Shown here piece after piece: positions 14,198 through 15,800 of a stretch of 15,800 bases of DNA. The notes beneath the pieces are model-generated. The model was not told where the DNA came from and searched no databases. It saw only the letters and a list, made by a program, of their open reading frames with translations. The stretch comes from Candidatus Bathyarchaeota archaeon (GTDB taxonomy: Archaea; Thermoproteota; Bathyarchaeia; TCS64). Numbering within the stretch: position 1 is the first letter of the stretch; every line of letters starts with the position of its first letter. The stretch covers positions 1 through 15,800 of the forward strand of contig JAOZIG010000160.1 of assembly GCA_026014515.1 (NCBI GenBank). The letters are read 5' to 3'. Both the position numbers and the translations under genes were made by a program.

Positions 14198-14203
14198 AGG
14201 CGC

Positions 14204-14208
14204 TCACC
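14204..14208 (-). promoter_or_regulatory. Ribosome binding site of the small membrane protein
   Basis: GGTGA on the minus strand lies six bases before the ATG at 14197. It helps separate this short reading frame from chance. Confidence 0.5.
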
Positions 14209-14238
14209 CCACTTGATGTATAATGGGAGTTAAAATGA

Positions 14239-15324
14239 TTACTCCCCAAGCTTGGCTGGGAGATACTCGTCAACGATATAAGTGAGCCCATACCTGCTGA
14301 AAGCCTCCAACTCAGCCTTCTGCTCTATCTTTAACAAGATATCAAGCTCCTCCTGCCAGAAGGGATCATCATAACGAGGATCAGCCTTCAACTCATGGAG
14401 TCGTTTATGATCGTACTCAGTCAAAGTCTCAGTAGGAAGCTTATAGTTCACTATATCGCTTCCAAGCACACCAATCCATTTCGCATCTGGTGTTGCTAGT
14501 CCTCTAAGATGAGCCGCGTTAGCACTACCACTGATTATAACCATGGCGATGTGCAGTCCCCAAGGGTCAGCGTCAGTGAAGATGTACACTGGGAGATCGT
14601 AATCCTCGTGCAGTCGGTTGATGATGGCACGTGTAGAACGTGGGCTCTGTCCCGCTGTCTGAATAAGTAACGCGTTGAACTTTTCGTGGGCTCTTTCCTC
14701 TACGAGCCTGTTGAACATGGCGCCCTTCTCAATGACTAACACCTTGTCGGCGCTTGTCTCAAGGAACTCGCTGCTAGTAATAGCTGGTCCAATCATGACG
14801 CCATCTGGGTGATCAGTGAGATTAGTACGTCTTCCCTCGTATCCGGGAACCGTGTACTCGATGGTAAGATCACCGAATATGCTGCTTCTCTCAGCTGGGA
14901 ATATGTTGAACTCTTCACGGGCACGGTTCAAAGCTACTTCTAGATCAGTGATGATGTTGTCGGACTCGGTTTGGTCGCTGTACTCGATGTCTCTTTGACC
15001 TCTAGCTGAGTAATATGTCTCCCTGAGGGTGCTTGTTTTTCGTTGGGTTACCAGTTCTTTTGCGAACCATGCTGTCCATATGAGCTGTGTGAATGGTCTG
15101 ATGTGGCGGATGTTTCGGCTGTGGCGTCTGATCATCCTTGGTCCAAGGACGTATTGTCTGATGTTAGCATCATAGACGATGTTGTCCGTTGATCGGCTCT
15201 GCATGTGTATCCATGGGAACTCTTGGTTGTTGATCTGATCATATATGAGGTTACCAAGCTGGGTGAGACTCCTCTCCATAGCCTCCCTTTTACGGTCCGA
15301 TTCACTCCGATGATTCTTCGACAA
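14239..15324 (-). CDS. top6A: DNA topoisomerase VI subunit A
   Basis: Subunit A is the cleaving subunit of type IIB topoisomerase VI (A2B2), which relaxes and decatenates DNA, and is homologous to Spo11. The 361 residues show the winged 5Y-CAP domain with the active-site tyrosine in STLRETYYSARG (Y105, the second Tyr, by alignment with Spo11). The Toprim domain has VLVIEKGAMFNRLVEE (E199) and YIFTDADPWGLHIA (D251, D253) for Mg2+. It starts with TTG at 15324, eight bases after a strong GAGGAGGT that lies inside top6B; ATG at residue 16 is less likely. It overlaps top6B by 23 bases, so translation is coupled and subunit amounts are likely matched. Confidence 0.97.
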   Translation of the reverse strand: MSKNHRSESDRKREAMERSLTQLGNLIYDQINNQEFPWIHMQSRSTDNIVYDANIRQYVLGPRMIRRHSRNIRHIRPFTQLIWTAWFAKELVTQRKTSTLRETYYSARGQRDIEYSDQTESDNIITDLEVALNRAREEFNIFPAERSSIFGDLTIEYTVPGYEGRRTNLTDHPDGVMIGPAITSSEFLETSADKVLVIEKGAMFNRLVEERAHEKFNALLIQTAGQSPRSTRAIINRLHEDYDLPVYIFTDADPWGLHIAMVIISGSANAAHLRGLATPDAKWIGVLGSDIVNYKLPTETLTEYDHKRLHELKADPRYDDPFWQEELDILLKIEQKAELEAFSRYGLTYIVDEYLPAKLGE

Positions 15325-15800
15325 TCTCAGGTACCTCCTCTAGTTTTTTCTCGACTTCAGGAATATCCGCGCTCACCAAACTAAGCAACGAATCTATGTT
15401 CAGCGGCTCCTTCTCCGCCAACCGGGCTGAAAACTCGGCTATCTTGGGAAGGAACTTGTTGAATATGTTTAATCGACGTTTCTCACGAGCTATCCTGTGT
15501 CTACGGCTCATGAATCCTCTAACGCCACGTGCAGCCTCCCTAATGGCGTTGGTTACCTCTTTCTCCACTTCAGGCTGGTCTGCCATGAACTCTTTTCCTA
15601 CGCTCTTGTAGGGTATCTTGGTGCTGCAGACGTGTACAGCGATCACCAACGGTGTGTCGCTCTCGATGCTATATGTTTTCCAGTTGATGTTCTTGTGGGC
15701 TGCTTTCCAAATTACGCCGCTTCCCTCATCAAACAATAATGGTATACGGTTAGCAAACCTGTAGAGCGAAATACCTGAACCATGGGTCTTTCGTATGGTT
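15302..15800 (-). CDS. top6B: DNA topoisomerase VI subunit B, C-terminal part
   Basis: Subunit B holds the GHKL ATPase and transducer of topoisomerase VI. Only the last 165 residues are in the window; the frame is open to the edge, where it reads GISLYRFANRIPLLFDEGSG. Family hallmarks follow: VIWKAAHKNINWKTY, PLVIAVHVCSTKIPYKSVGKEFMADQPEVEKEV, then the basic helix GFMSRRHRIAREKRR. The end is an acidic tail (IPEVEKKLEEVPEIVEESSE). The conserved Lys of the transducer ATP-contact loop, seen in this family near VGKE, is present. The ATPase domain lies beyond the window. The stop overlaps top6A. Identification is firm despite the truncation by the window edge. Confidence 0.95.
   Translation of the reverse strand, partial: TIRKTHGSGISLYRFANRIPLLFDEGSGVIWKAAHKNINWKTYSIESDTPLVIAVHVCSTKIPYKSVGKEFMADQPEVEKEVTNAIREAARGVRGFMSRRHRIAREKRRLNIFNKFLPKIAEFSARLAEKEPLNIDSLLSLVSADIPEVEKKLEEVPEIVEESSE
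15333..15340 (-). promoter_or_regulatory. Ribosome binding site that fixes the TTG start of top6A
   Basis: GAGGAGGT on the minus strand is a near-complete complement of the 16S rRNA 3' end, eight bases before the TTG at 15324. It also encodes part of the LEEVPEIVEE tail of top6B. Confidence 0.6.

Noticed and set aside
14225..14246. Inverted repeat GGGAGT/ACTCCC around the top6A stop codon as a terminator
   Set aside because: Only six pairs with a ten-base loop and no following T-run on either strand; too weak to call.
1..15800. CRISPR array, tRNA or rRNA gene, insertion sequence, integrase or attachment site
   Set aside because: No regularly spaced repeats, no cloverleaf-like segment in the short gaps, no transposase or integrase motifs and no terminal repeats were found. 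The GTAAACA repeats are 8-base units without spacers of constant length.

Overview
The window is chromosomal DNA from an archaeon. The evidence is the set of informational and metabolic genes: both subunits of DNA topoisomerase VI (top6B cut by the right edge, top6A complete), the small subunit of DNA polymerase D, a DUF99 protein, and the short archaeal type of triose-phosphate isomerase. TATA-like boxes sit 20-40 bases ahead of several genes, and some genes carry GGTGAT or GGAGGT ribosome sites. Polymerase D argues against Crenarchaeota. The sequence alone does not say whether this is a euryarchaeon, an Asgard archaeon or another PolD-bearing lineage. Most genes start with GTG or TTG, and four convergent pairs overlap or nearly abut.

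Layout. (1) 1-1722, minus: hypF, the [NiFe]-hydrogenase maturation carbamoyltransferase, missing its C-terminus. (2) 1723-1908: divergent control region with GTAAACA repeats. (3) 1909-4415, plus: a membrane-anchored coiled-coil/winged-helix protein, a small cupin, and PolD small subunit DP1. (4) 4369-5402, minus: a ribbon-helix-helix (RHH) protein followed by DUF99, whose end overlaps DP1. (5) 5403-5517: a compact bidirectional promoter with a 16-bp perfect palindrome and more GTAAACA boxes. (6) 5518-6180, plus: a winged-helix protein, then two hairpins. (7) 6288-7301, minus: a metallo-beta-lactamase-fold hydrolase. (8) 7356-9976: two convergent class III PLP aminotransferases whose stop codons overlap. 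(9) 10060-10758, plus: triose-phosphate isomerase. (10) 15800-10745, minus: an apparent gene string running top6B, top6A, a 65-residue two-helix membrane protein, a short sugar nucleotidyltransferase, a GDP-mannose-pyrophosphorylase-like enzyme with a beta-helix tail, and a phosphomannomutase/phosphoglucosamine mutase.

How the genes work together. The last three enzymes form a plausible sugar-6-P to sugar-1-P to NDP-sugar route feeding surface glycosylation, and they are translationally coupled or closely spaced. The topoisomerase VI genes are coupled through a strong ribosome site inside top6B. The least explained part is the regulatory layer around 1.7-1.9 kb and 5.4-5.5 kb: two divergent promoters share a GTAAACA/TGTTTAC element, and each is next to a DNA-binding protein (a membrane-anchored winged helix, an RHH protein and a second winged helix). 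This possible small regulon is the best candidate here for something not described before. No tRNA, rRNA, CRISPR array, insertion sequence or attachment site was seen, and no gap between genes exceeds about 190 bases.
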